Source: Cytobacillus oceanisediminis (GTDB lineage: Bacteria > Bacillota > Bacilli > Bacillales > Cytobacillaceae). Taken from it: a stretch of 64,000 nt of DNA. This document shows, piece by piece, positions 54,173 to 62,572 of the stretch. Each line of letters starts with the position of its first letter. The first letter of the stretch is position 1. The stretch lies in contig NZ_SOEE01000010.1 of assembly GCF_004366035.1 (NCBI RefSeq), forward strand, positions 1 through 64,000, given 5' to 3'. The notes beneath the pieces are model-generated. The model made no database searches. It had not been told where the DNA came from and saw only the letters and a program-made list of their open reading frames with translations. The position numbers were made by a program, and so were the translations under genes.

Positions 54173-55213
54173 CTACTTCTTTTTTTTGAAAAGTGCTTTA
54201 TGGTCGGTCGCCTTTGGTGGTTCTTCTAAATATGCATGTTTAATCATTATGTTCGCTCCATCTTCCGCATACAAAGCAATTTCTGCAGAAAGTCTTGTAT
54301 AAGTGGCACTTAAGTCCATTCGTTGGCAAGTTCCTGCGGCCGTACCGTAATTTCCTATTCCTACAGCAATTAATGTAGTAGTATGAAACATCATTAGCTT
54401 ATCGGAAAATGGAGAAACCGTACTATCCGTTACGTGAGAATCCCAGCTTATTGGTGCGGGAATATCTTCATTAGTTAAGATTGAACCAAACTTCTTAATA
54501 TGCTTATTTGAAATCCCCTTACCTTCTACAAAGAAATGCCTGATATCTTCATTCTTACAAACTTGTGCAAATGCCATCATCATTGCTTTACCCATTGCAT
54601 TTGTTTGAATATTAATAAAAAGATGTGTGATTTCAATAGCTGTTAAGGGGCGTTTATGAGAACCTAAAAAATCAAAAAGAAAACTTTGTTTGTCTATAAA
54701 ATCAACCTTATCAGGACTAGGTATTTGCGCTGATCGGACATATACACCTTTCGATAACATGACTTTTCTTGACTTATCGTGTAATTCAGAAACGGAAGTA
54801 AGTAAATTTCTAAAAAAGTTACTTACATCAGAACGTGCTGAAACACCAATGGCTACTCCAATACTCGCCATTGCAATGATCTCCAATTTTTGTATATACA
54901 TAAGGATAAATATGTCGGAAAATAACCTTGGTGCATTCACATTCACATCTTCATCCGTAAAGCCGATTGGTATCGGATGGTTTTCTTTTGTAAAAATCTC
55001 TGTAATAATTTTGATGTCATTTTCTGCTATACTTAATGAATTTTCTATTAAGGGAAGGATTTCTTTATCTTCACATATGCTTTTAAAATACTTCATTACA
55101 CAAACAGCTAAGCTATCGTTTATATATTGCGACCAAAGAGTGCCCATTTCTGAAGCAGAAAGCGGAATGTTATGTTCTGTCAATACTTTTTCATCTTTAT
55201 TGGTATTTGTCAT
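54173..55213 (-). CDS. DUF3231-family protein
   Basis: A 346-aa protein of two tandem ferritin-like four-helix bundles (about 10-165 and 185-335). Repeated elements: EMGTLWSQYINDSLAVCVMK and FKSICEDKEI in the first half, EITHLFINIQTNAMGKAMMM and FAQVCKNEDI in the second. The family is common in sporulating Bacillaceae and has no established function. Its structure resembles ferritin-like/CotF-type proteins. ATG behind GGAGG. Single gene. Confidence 0.88.
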   Translation of the reverse strand: MTNTNKDEKVLTEHNIPLSASEMGTLWSQYINDSLAVCVMKYFKSICEDKEILPLIENSLSIAENDIKIITEIFTKENHPIPIGFTDEDVNVNAPRLFSDIFILMYIQKLEIIAMASIGVAIGVSARSDVSNFFRNLLTSVSELHDKSRKVMLSKGVYVRSAQIPSPDKVDFIDKQSFLFDFLGSHKRPLTAIEITHLFINIQTNAMGKAMMMAFAQVCKNEDIRHFFVEGKGISNKHIKKFGSILTNEDIPAPISWDSHVTDSTVSPFSDKLMMFHTTTLIAVGIGNYGTAAGTCQRMDLSATYTRLSAEIALYAEDGANIMIKHAYLEEPPKATDHKALFKKKK

Positions 55214-55808
55214 TCTATCCCTGTCCTCCTTAATATTGCCTTAACCCTTTCCATCTTTTTATGATGTTATTTAAACCCAAACATTATTCATTTTTACACT
55301 AATTCCTCAATGCTTTTTTAACAGTCTATTTCCGCCATTATCGACTTAACTCTTTTCCCAATATAATAACCAAAAGAACGTTACCCTTTGTAAAACTAAA
55401 AAATATCTATCATTTGATAGGCAAACCAATTATTATTGGACTTTAGGTTACTTATTGCACTAATGGGGGCTTTCCTTGGATAAAGGGAAGCCTTTTTGTT
55501 ATGTTGCTAAAGGGGCAGCATTCCTATAATAACTGAAAATCTTCTAGAGTTTGTGAAATATAGTACTTAAACCAATCCTTGTGCTTGTCACGCATATAAG
55601 GGCGCCCTTTACAGTAAATTACGTTATTTTTGTATTCGTTCAATAAACCTTAGGCTTAATTTCAATCTAAAGTTGCAGGGTACTTCATTCCATTTGTCGA
55701 TTCCTGAATCTTTTTTAATCACTACAATAGAGTGGAAGAAGCAAGAAGTCTAAATCAAGCTTGTAAAACAGTTTAGAAAAGTTATGCTAAGAAAAGGAAG
55801 TGTACCCT
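55214..55808. other. Spacer with a minus-strand coding remnant
   Basis: On the minus strand (about 55525-55645) a frame reads EYKNNVIYCKGRPYMRDKHK and continues DWFKYYISQTLEDFQLL, stop. It looks like a genuine C-terminus of an unidentified protein without a start. The dispersed motif CTAAAGGGGCAG (55507) sits beside it. Otherwise nothing. Confidence 0.4.
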
Positions 55809-56147
55809 ATGAAACTAAACCATATCAATCTTACGGTCACTGACGTTAAAGCTGCTCGAGAGTTCTTGGAGAAATATTTCTACTTGAAAACCAAGAGTAT
55901 AAATAGCGATTCATTTGCTGTAATGACTGACGATGACGGATTGTTACTAGCTTTGATGAAAGATACTCGGACCAACTACCCTAAGTCCTTTCATATTGGC
56001 TTCTCTCAAGAGAGTGATGAACGAGTAAACGAGATCAATCAACGATTGAAGGATGATGGATTTGATGTGAAACCGCCTAAAATGGCTCATCGATGGACAT
56101 TCTATGTTAAAGCCCCAGGAGGTTTTACAGTGGAGGTACTTAGTTGA
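55809..56147 (+). CDS. VOC-family (glyoxalase-like) protein
   Basis: A 112-aa single-module VOC protein: MKLNHINLTVTDVKAAREFL with the first metal-site His, HIGFSQESDERVNEINQRL, and the terminal FYVKAPGGFTVEVLS with Glu. ATG 55809 lies about 10 nt after AAGGA. Acts as a homodimer in related enzymes (lyase, dioxygenase or resistance protein). Activity not predictable. Confidence 0.88.
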   Translation: MKLNHINLTVTDVKAAREFLEKYFYLKTKSINSDSFAVMTDDDGLLLALMKDTRTNYPKSFHIGFSQESDERVNEINQRLKDDGFDVKPPKMAHRWTFYVKAPGGFTVEVLS

Positions 56148-56201
56148 GCAAGATATATTCGATACATGGGTTACCTAATGTTCCAAAGAACCAGAAATAC
56201 T

Positions 56202-56232
56202 TCAGCTGCTAATCCGGCAGCTTTTTTTTCTT
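56202..56232 (+). terminator. Terminator of VOC gene
   Basis: CAGCTGC-TAATC-CGGCAGC followed by T8; belongs to the dispersed repeat family. Confidence 0.75.
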
Positions 56233-56451
56233 GTTAAACTACCATGAATATAAATTTCCTCAAGATTAGATAAATGACAATACTATGAAGACACTGCTCA
56301 ATCGTTTTAAAAAAGGAGGAGTGCGTTGATACGGTTGACTGAATTATGGTCAGTATTGGCATTTCCTATCCATTCTCATTCTCTGGTGAAGTGCTGATTT
56401 TTGCGCTTCATGGATCGCTAAAGGGCAGGTAGTTGAATGGCTGCAAAACAA

Positions 56452-56495
56452 AAATCGTAATGATTACTATTTACAAATCGTAATCATTACGATAA
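56452..56495. promoter_or_regulatory. Tandem Zur boxes
   Basis: Two zinc-uptake-regulator operators: AAATCGTAATGATTACTATTT (56452-56472; the last T lies beyond the 9-1-9 dyad) and AAATCGTAATCATTACGATA (56475-56494). Both fit the Bacillus Zur consensus (AAATCGTAAT-N-ATTACGATTT). They lie about 30 nt before adcA, so adcA should be repressed when zinc is sufficient. Confidence 0.9.
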
Positions 56496-56524
56496 AATAT
56501 TCCCTAAGTAAAGGGGGAGTAAAA

Positions 56525-58156
56525 ATGTTAAAAAAATTTGTAGGCTTTCTTAGTTTATGTATTGTCATCTTCACGCTAGCTGCGTGTGGAGGAAAAGCTA
56601 CAAACAGCAGTGAAAGTGAAAAGGAACCAAAAGGAGCCAGCAAAGAGTTGAAGATTTATACAACTGTATATCCTCTTCAGTTTTTTGCTGAACAAATTGC
56701 AGGGGATCAAGCATCTGTGGAGTCTATTTTGCCACCGGGATCAGACTCGCATACATATGAACCAACCACCAGCGATATGATAAAAATATCTGAATCCGAT
56801 GCTTTTATTTATAATGGGGCAGGTTTAGAATCATATGCAAATAAAATCTCGAAAACTATTCAATCTGATGACGTTAAGATACTTGAAGCATCAAAAGGAA
56901 TTGACTTGGAAAATCATGTACATAACCATGAAGAAGGGGATGGCGGCCATGAGAGTGACCACACTCATGAAGAAGAAGGCAGTCATGAGGACGAACATGC
57001 TGGACATAATCATGGGGATCAGGATCCTCACGTTTGGCTGGATCCTATTCGTTCAATTCAGCTGGCAGAGCATATAAAAGATGTATTAGTTGAATTAAAA
57101 CCTGGGCAAGAAGAGATTTTTAACCAAAACTTTGAGGAGTTGAAAGGAAAGCTCGAAAACTTAGATCAAGACTTCCGTGCACACCTTGAAAATTTACCTG
57201 AAAATAAAATTATTGTATCTCATGCAGCTTATGGCTATTGGGAGAAAACCTATGGGATAGAGCAAATTGCAGTTTCTGGCTTGAGCCCTACTAACGAGCC
57301 CTCACATAAAGAGGTGCAAAACATCATTAGGACTGCCGAAAAGCATGGTTTGAAGCATGTATTTTTTGAACAGAATATAACTCCTAAAGTAGCAGACATA
57401 GTAAGGAAGGAAATTGATGCAGAGGCTTTACGTATACACAATTTATCGGTTTTAACAGAAGAAGATATAAAGAATAATGAGGACTACTTCACTCTCATGC
57501 AGCACAATTTAGAGGAACTGACAAAAGCTTTATCTGAACCTTCATCGGTGGGAGCTTCAGGGACAAATGAGCAGGGTGAACACGACCACGGCCATACTCA
57601 TCAACATAATGAAGAAACAGCAAAAATATACGAAGGATATTTTGAAAACAGCCAAGTGAAGGATCGATCCTTATCCGACTGGGAAGGAGACTGGCAGTCT
57701 GTATACCCATATCTTCAAGATGGTACGCTTGACGAAGTATTTACTTATAAAGCAGAACAAGAGGGGAAGATGACAGCTAAAGAATATAAGGAATATTATA
57801 ATGAAGGATACCAAACAAATGTTGGACGAATTCAGATACAGGGCAACAAGGTAACGTTTTTCAAAAATGGAGAAGAATATTCTGGGGAGTATATCTACGA
57901 TGGGTATGAAATTTTAACTTATGATGCGGGAAATAGAGGGGTTAGATATGTATTTAAACTAGAAGCAGAAGCTGAAGGTCTTCCACAATATATTCAGTTT
58001 AGTGATCATAGTATCTATCCGACAGAGGCTGCTCACTATCATCTGTATTGGGGTGACGACCGAGAAAAATTGTTGGATGAAGTAACCCATTGGCCTACTT
58101 ACTATCCATCAGATATGGATGGCCATGACATTGCCCATGAAATGATGGAGCATTAA
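56525..58156 (+). CDS. adcA: Zinc-binding lipoprotein AdcA with ZinT domain
   Basis: 543 aa. Lipoprotein signal (hydrophobic, then LAACGG). The cluster A-I/ZnuA receptor domain (about 40-330) holds metal ligand GSDSHTYEPT and a His/Asp/Glu-rich loop (residues about 125-165, many HxH). A C-terminal ZinT domain (about 360-543) starts YEGYFENSQVKDRSLSDWEG and ends with further His residues (HLYWGDDREK, GHDIAHEMMEH). It captures zinc outside the membrane for an AdcBC/ZnuBC importer, which is not in this window. Tandem Zur boxes lie upstream. Confidence 0.95.
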   Translation: MLKKFVGFLSLCIVIFTLAACGGKATNSSESEKEPKGASKELKIYTTVYPLQFFAEQIAGDQASVESILPPGSDSHTYEPTTSDMIKISESDAFIYNGAGLESYANKISKTIQSDDVKILEASKGIDLENHVHNHEEGDGGHESDHTHEEEGSHEDEHAGHNHGDQDPHVWLDPIRSIQLAEHIKDVLVELKPGQEEIFNQNFEELKGKLENLDQDFRAHLENLPENKIIVSHAAYGYWEKTYGIEQIAVSGLSPTNEPSHKEVQNIIRTAEKHGLKHVFFEQNITPKVADIVRKEIDAEALRIHNLSVLTEEDIKNNEDYFTLMQHNLEELTKALSEPSSVGASGTNEQGEHDHGHTHQHNEETAKIYEGYFENSQVKDRSLSDWEGDWQSVYPYLQDGTLDEVFTYKAEQEGKMTAKEYKEYYNEGYQTNVGRIQIQGNKVTFFKNGEEYSGEYIYDGYEILTYDAGNRGVRYVFKLEAEAEGLPQYIQFSDHSIYPTEAAHYHLYWGDDREKLLDEVTHWPTYYPSDMDGHDIAHEMMEH

Positions 58157-58209
58157 ACTAAAAGTTGTAGGGGAGTATAACTTCAGACTCCAGGGGTGCT
58201 AATGGTAAA

Positions 58210-58237
58210 AGGCTGCTAATAAGGCAGCTTTTTCCTT
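58210..58237 (+). terminator. Terminator of adcA
   Basis: GGCTGC-TAATAA-GGCAGC followed by TTTTTCCTTTTT. Member of the dispersed repeat family. Downstream to 58545 nothing else is seen except a GGGCAGGTTTGTTTAATAAG motif (58467). Confidence 0.75.
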
Positions 58238-58545
58238 TTTAACACCAGGGGAGGGTTTATGGAAGGAGGATTTATCATACAATTCAATGTTAGGAGTAAT
58301 TAGAGGTTGAACTATAGTAGAGCATATCTGAACGATACGAAAAAATGGTTCAACAAAAAAATAACCATTAGTTGATGAGGGGTTAAAACCAAGTATTGAT
58401 AAGTAATCTTAATAGTCTTGATAGCAGGCAATGGCCAATAAGCTTTGCTTTTTCTTATTCGATAAAAGGGCAGGTTTGTTTAATAAGAATATATTCTGTT
58501 ATGTCACATTAAATAAATATCTTGTAACCAGTTGTAACTCCATCG

Positions 58546-58582
58546 AAAAAAAAACAGCCTATACTTTTACAAGTATAGGCCA
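58546..58582 (-). terminator. Terminator of GNAT gene
   Basis: GCCTATACTT-GTAA-AAGTATAGGC followed by T9 on the minus strand. Confidence 0.85.
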
Positions 58583-58588
58583 GGCGAT

Positions 58589-59119
58589 TTAATCAGTTAT
58601 TAACAATGAATAAAGATTGAGATCTATAAAGCGTCCTTTTGATCTTTCCACTTTTCTCATTTTTCCTTTAAAAAGGAAATTTAATTTCCGCAGGACTTTA
58701 ATTGAGTTCAAATTTTCAGGCTCAACTTTTGCTTCTATTCTATTAAGTTTTAAATCCTTAAAAGCATACCTTATCAAACAAGTAACAGCTTCAGGAGCAT
58801 ATCCTTTGCCCCAATAATCTTTATTAATTTCGTATCCAATTTCAGTTTTTGCATTTTCATAATCTATAATGTTAAAACCGCAAGAACCAATAATTTTATT
58901 TGATTCTAATTCAATTATTGAGTAGCGAATTGCAGTGTTTTCCTGTGACAGCTTATCAAATAGTAAAATGATTTCTTTTGCTTGTTTTTTATCAGTGAAC
59001 CTGTCAATATTCATAAATCTGGTTACTTCTGGATTTGACCAAATTTGAAACAAGCTATCTGAATCTGAAACCTGCATTTTTCTTAAAATTAATCTTTTTG
59101 TGCTAAGATCTCTAATCAA
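58589..59119 (-). CDS. GNAT N-acetyltransferase (RimJ/RimL-like)
   Basis: A 176-aa acetyltransferase. Start of domain LSTKRLILRKMQVSDSDSLF; acetyl-CoA-binding segment EIGYEINKDYWGKGYAPEAV; C-terminal NLNSIKVLRKLNFLFKGKMR. TTG 59119 is preferred because GGAGGT lies 8 nt upstream. The ATG at 59134 would overlap that site. Related proteins acetylate ribosomal-protein N-termini or small amines; target unknown. Confidence 0.88.
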   Translation of the reverse strand: MIRDLSTKRLILRKMQVSDSDSLFQIWSNPEVTRFMNIDRFTDKKQAKEIILLFDKLSQENTAIRYSIIELESNKIIGSCGFNIIDYENAKTEIGYEINKDYWGKGYAPEAVTCLIRYAFKDLKLNRIEAKVEPENLNSIKVLRKLNFLFKGKMRKVERSKGRFIDLNLYSLLITD

Positions 59120-59415
59120 TATTTTTACCTCCATTATTGTTTTTATCTGGGGTTAAGATATTGATATCTGCGCATAGTTCAGTCCTTTCATATATAGATA
59201 ATAATATTATACTAGCTTTCTGGTATATTTTGAATATTTATTAGACACTGTGGTACAGTTCGAGAATAGGCGTAAAATGGTGTTTTTTTATGCCGAGGAT
59301 AAGCGGGCTGTTCGGAACCTATAAGTAGTTCACCACTATTAGTCCAGGCTGTCGTTGCTGCAGCTTTTCTTATTGTGTTAACGAGGCAGATTAGTTAAAC
59401 AGTCTTGATTATTAC
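59120..59415. other. Spacer, no gene seen
   Basis: Contains promoter-rich AT sequence and one instance of the dispersed motif (TTAACGAGGCAGATTAGTT, about 59378). Nothing else recognised. Confidence 0.35.
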
Positions 59416-59877
59416 CTATTGAGTACTCATTTTCAAATTGGTCTGGACCTCTGAAAAAATAAAATGTGTGACAGTACGGGCATACGGACTTACATTTTCA
59501 ATAAACTCTTCTGCCTTTCTAAAAGTGTCGAATTGTATTTTAAGCATATAACAGGCATTCCCTGCAATCCGATAACAGAATTCTACATTTGATAACCCCT
59601 CAATATATTTTTTAAAAGAGCTATAGTCCCCATTTTTAACAGTTGCTTCAATGATGCATTGGATTGGAAGCCCTAATTTCTCATAATCTACTTCCAATGT
59701 GTATTTTTTAATTATTCCAAATGATTCCATTCTCCTGACACGATCTGTAACAGATGGAGAAGATAAATTGATTCTTCTTCCAAGCGCACTCATTGATAAT
59801 CGGCTATCTTCGCTTAATACATCTATTATTTTCTTATCAATATCATCCATTTTCATATTAAATCTATTTTCCCTCAT
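59416..59877 (-). CDS. Lrp/AsnC-family regulator
   Basis: A 153-aa protein. N-terminal HTH (DDIDKKIIDVLSEDSRLSMS, then SSPSVTDRVRRMESFGIIKK) and C-terminal RAM domain (VEFCYRIAGNACYMLKIQFD) for amino-acid effector binding. Divergent from the AhpD-like gene at 59979, which it probably controls. ATG at 59877 or the in-frame ATG eight codons later; neither has a strong ribosome site. Confidence 0.88.
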   Translation of the reverse strand: MRENRFNMKMDDIDKKIIDVLSEDSRLSMSALGRRINLSSPSVTDRVRRMESFGIIKKYTLEVDYEKLGLPIQCIIEATVKNGDYSSFKKYIEGLSNVEFCYRIAGNACYMLKIQFDTFRKAEEFIENVSPYARTVTHFIFSEVQTNLKMSTQ

Positions 59878-59978
59878 TTTCGTTAAATTTTAAAAGAAAT
59901 ATTGAATACTGCACTTCAAATTTAATGTGAAGAAACGAAATAATTCGATATGATAAATAATACAAGGAGGCATAAATT

Positions 59979-60395
59979 ATGGCAAGAATTAAGGAATCAC
60001 ATTACGGAGCAACCCCGTTTCAAAGACTTTTGGGATATAACAAGGAAATAATGATTATGTGGAGCCGGCTGGGAAGTGAGCTGGAGAAAGACGGGAAGCT
60101 TACTGCTCAATTAAAAGAACAAGTGAGAAGAACTCTTGCGCAAAGTAATGGTTGTGCTTATTGCAAAGCTAAAGGAAAACCAGAACCTCATTTGTTCGAT
60201 GAAAAGATTTCAATTGCAGTAGGATTTACGGAGGTATTTATTAAGCAAAAAGGGGATGTCTCAGATGCAACTTTTAATGTGTTAAAAGAGTACATGTCTG
60301 ATGATGAAATTAGCGAACTTTGTGCGTTTATCACTTTTACAACTGCATCACAATTTTTTGGTGCCATTATGAAATTAGAAGCAGCAGGCACCTGA
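59979..60395 (+). CDS. Carboxymuconolactone-decarboxylase/AhpD-like protein
   Basis: A 138-aa helical protein. CxxC motif in QSNGCAYCKAKGKPEP near residue 52. The His that follows the CxxC in AhpD (CxxCxxxH) is replaced by Gly/Lys, so peroxidase activity is uncertain. ATG after AAGGAGG. Divergent partner of the Lrp regulator. Possible disulfide reductase or antioxidant role. Confidence 0.82.
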   Translation: MARIKESHYGATPFQRLLGYNKEIMIMWSRLGSELEKDGKLTAQLKEQVRRTLAQSNGCAYCKAKGKPEPHLFDEKISIAVGFTEVFIKQKGDVSDATFNVLKEYMSDDEISELCAFITFTTASQFFGAIMKLEAAGT

Positions 60396-60994
60396 TCTAT
60401 AACTCATATTAAAGAAGATATTAAAGTCCCAAACTGGAAACCGTTATGTGTAACATATCGATAAAATGATTAATATTTGTTGAACAAAAAAGGGTTAAGA
60501 ATGGAGGTAACTGCAGTACCTCCTTTTCTAATTCCAAAATTGTTTTATGAAGGGCTGTACTAAAACTCAAGGGTGCCTATGTTCAAGATCAGCTGCTAAC
60601 CAGGCGGCTTTTTTTCAAGGGTGAAAGAAGCTAAATTCCCGCATGATTTCAGAAATGCTATAGGGTCGTGGTTGTTGATATACCGCTCATACCATTAATA
60701 TGTTCAAAGAAATGAGGAAACCGTTGCGTTTTTTACATCTCAGGCCTTAGCTTAAAATATATCCCAGGTCCATTAAGAGAAAATTCATTTGCATTGTAAG
60801 ATAGAAATATAAAGAAGGAAGTAGTCGAAATGGACATAAATGAAAAGCTTAATTTTAGATTATTTTCATAATTGCGAGGAGCGTGAATAAGGAAAACCAA
60901 TGACCTTTTTGGCGACCGCTTTTGAATTTTCTGCTTTTAGGCAGTTTTTAAAACTAATGGGTTTCATTTCTTAAATGAGAAGGGAGAATGTCTT
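60396..60994. other. Spacer with repeat-type terminator
   Basis: Hairpin CAGCTGC-TAAC-CAGGCGGC followed by T7 (about 60591-60615), preceded by GTTCAAGAT; the same phrase recurs at 62247. No gene recognised in the rest. Confidence 0.5.
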
Positions 60995-61540
60995 TTGAGC
61001 TTAAGATATGAGAAACATAGGATATCAGAAATAGCTGATAAACCTTTTTTGACTAAAAAATGGGGCTATATTGCAGCTCTTGCTCTGTTGCCGTATGCGT
61101 TTTTAAAATCGCTTTGGGCATCGGGATTAACGGCAGGACTTACAACAAAACAAGCTATACAAGATGTGGCAGGGTTTGGTGATACATTAAAGGAAGGCCC
61201 TGCTTTTCTTTATACGTTGTATACCAACGGAATAGACTTCACAGCGATCTTGGCGATACTGGCATCTTTATTTGCTTTAGCTCTCGTGACTTCCTGGGGA
61301 GAGAAACTTCCAAAATGGCTATTAATTATATCAGGATGGTCAGTTGGGATAGTGACAGTTCTAATTAGTTTTATGACAGCTCTTCAATTTTTTGGAGTTT
61401 TTCCAAAAGGATACTCCGAGGGGTTAGCCATTTGGGTGTATGTGGTAACGTACGGAGGATTATTCTTATGGGGAATAACTATATTTATAGCGACTCTGTC
61501 GTTTCAGCATCGGATTAAAAGCAAACAATCTTCCAAATAA
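60995..61540 (+). CDS. Hypothetical membrane protein, 181 aa
   Basis: Four hydrophobic segments (about 27-50, 78-98, 106-128, 140-162), with a loop GLTTKQAIQDVAGFGDTLKE after the first. TTG start behind AAGGGAG. No family recognised and no operon partner. Basic C-terminus (HRIKSKQSSK). Confidence 0.65.
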   Translation: MSLRYEKHRISEIADKPFLTKKWGYIAALALLPYAFLKSLWASGLTAGLTTKQAIQDVAGFGDTLKEGPAFLYTLYTNGIDFTAILAILASLFALALVTSWGEKLPKWLLIISGWSVGIVTVLISFMTALQFFGVFPKGYSEGLAIWVYVVTYGGLFLWGITIFIATLSFQHRIKSKQSSK

Positions 61541-61664
61541 GCAATAATCTACTTCGAGGGATCAGCCTTTAACAAGGAAATGTATTGGCAATTGTAGAAT
61601 ATTTATATGTAGTCCATAGTATCGTTTCTTCAATCTATGTGCTATATGTTAGGAGTGACTACGA

Positions 61665-62210
61665 TTGTGTTTTGAAAATGAGAATATATACCCTAATTGT
61701 TCAGTTATTACCAGAAAAATAGAAGTTGGTGGACTCACGAAATCGGAGCTTATCCAGAAATTGCAGCAATGCTCTATCTTGATGAATGCGTATGGAGAAA
61801 AACTATTAGCAGATGATAAATTTACTACCTCTGATACGAAGTACACTCTTCAGACCGTAGAACTAACGGTAGGCGATCTTGGCTTCCCTGATGGTGCTAC
61901 TACGGCTCAAATCTTTAAAAAAGCGAGCGAAATAGGTTTGGAATTGTGTCCGCTTGAACTGGGGCCTTATTTAAGACTGGAATATCTGGATCAGCCTGAG
62001 GATTATTCCGGAAATCCTTTACAGCGGAATCAAGCTCCATCTGGCTCCATCACAATAGCCTCGGAGATACTATGTGAAGACGATGATTTTCCAAAAGGTT
62101 TTTATCTTAGACGAATTAATGGCGTGTTGTGGCTGCGGGGATACATTGCAGATTATCTGCACGTTTGGAATCCTAATGATCATTTTATCTTTTGTCAAAC
62201 TGATATCTAA
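61665..62210 (+). CDS. Hypothetical protein, 181 aa
   Basis: Soluble, acidic. TTG start nine nt behind AGGAG. Motifs that look conserved: VGDLGFPDGATTAQIFKKAS and LGPYLRLEYLDQPED, then GSITIASEIL with GFYLRRINGVLWLRGY, ending DHFIFC. I recognise it only as a family seen in Bacillus without established function. Confidence 0.65.
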   Translation: MCFENENIYPNCSVITRKIEVGGLTKSELIQKLQQCSILMNAYGEKLLADDKFTTSDTKYTLQTVELTVGDLGFPDGATTAQIFKKASEIGLELCPLELGPYLRLEYLDQPEDYSGNPLQRNQAPSGSITIASEILCEDDDFPKGFYLRRINGVLWLRGYIADYLHVWNPNDHFIFCQTDI

Positions 62211-62572
62211 GAGGGATCTTTTTTGGATTAACGGGCAGTATACCTTGGTGCTTTTGTTCAAGATCAGCTGATATTCAGGCAGCTTTTACTTGGATTATTC
62301 AATAAGAATGCCGCCTTTTCCTTATTCAACGGGTGCTAATGATTAAAAAAGGGGATCGCTGCAGCGATCCCTATTCTTATATTAAGGAAATAAAGCGATT
62401 CTTCTTAATTAAAGATAGACTCCAATTTGGAATAAGAAATAGAAATGAAGTAAGAATCCTTTAGTACTTTGCTCAGATCCTTTTTACAAAAATGATGTAC
62501 TTTCTTTAGGAAAACTTGTTTTTTTTCAAGATTTGCAGGGCTAGCGGGACTGATCTCTTTTCTAGGAAGTTC
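62211..62572. terminator. Spacer with terminators
   Basis: A palindrome GGGATCGCTGCAGCGATCCC (about 62353-62372) is followed on the minus strand by T6 and terminates the amidase gene. A dispersed-repeat hairpin (CAGCTGATATTCAGGCAGC, 62256-62274) lies after the hypothetical gene at 61665. Confidence 0.7.
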
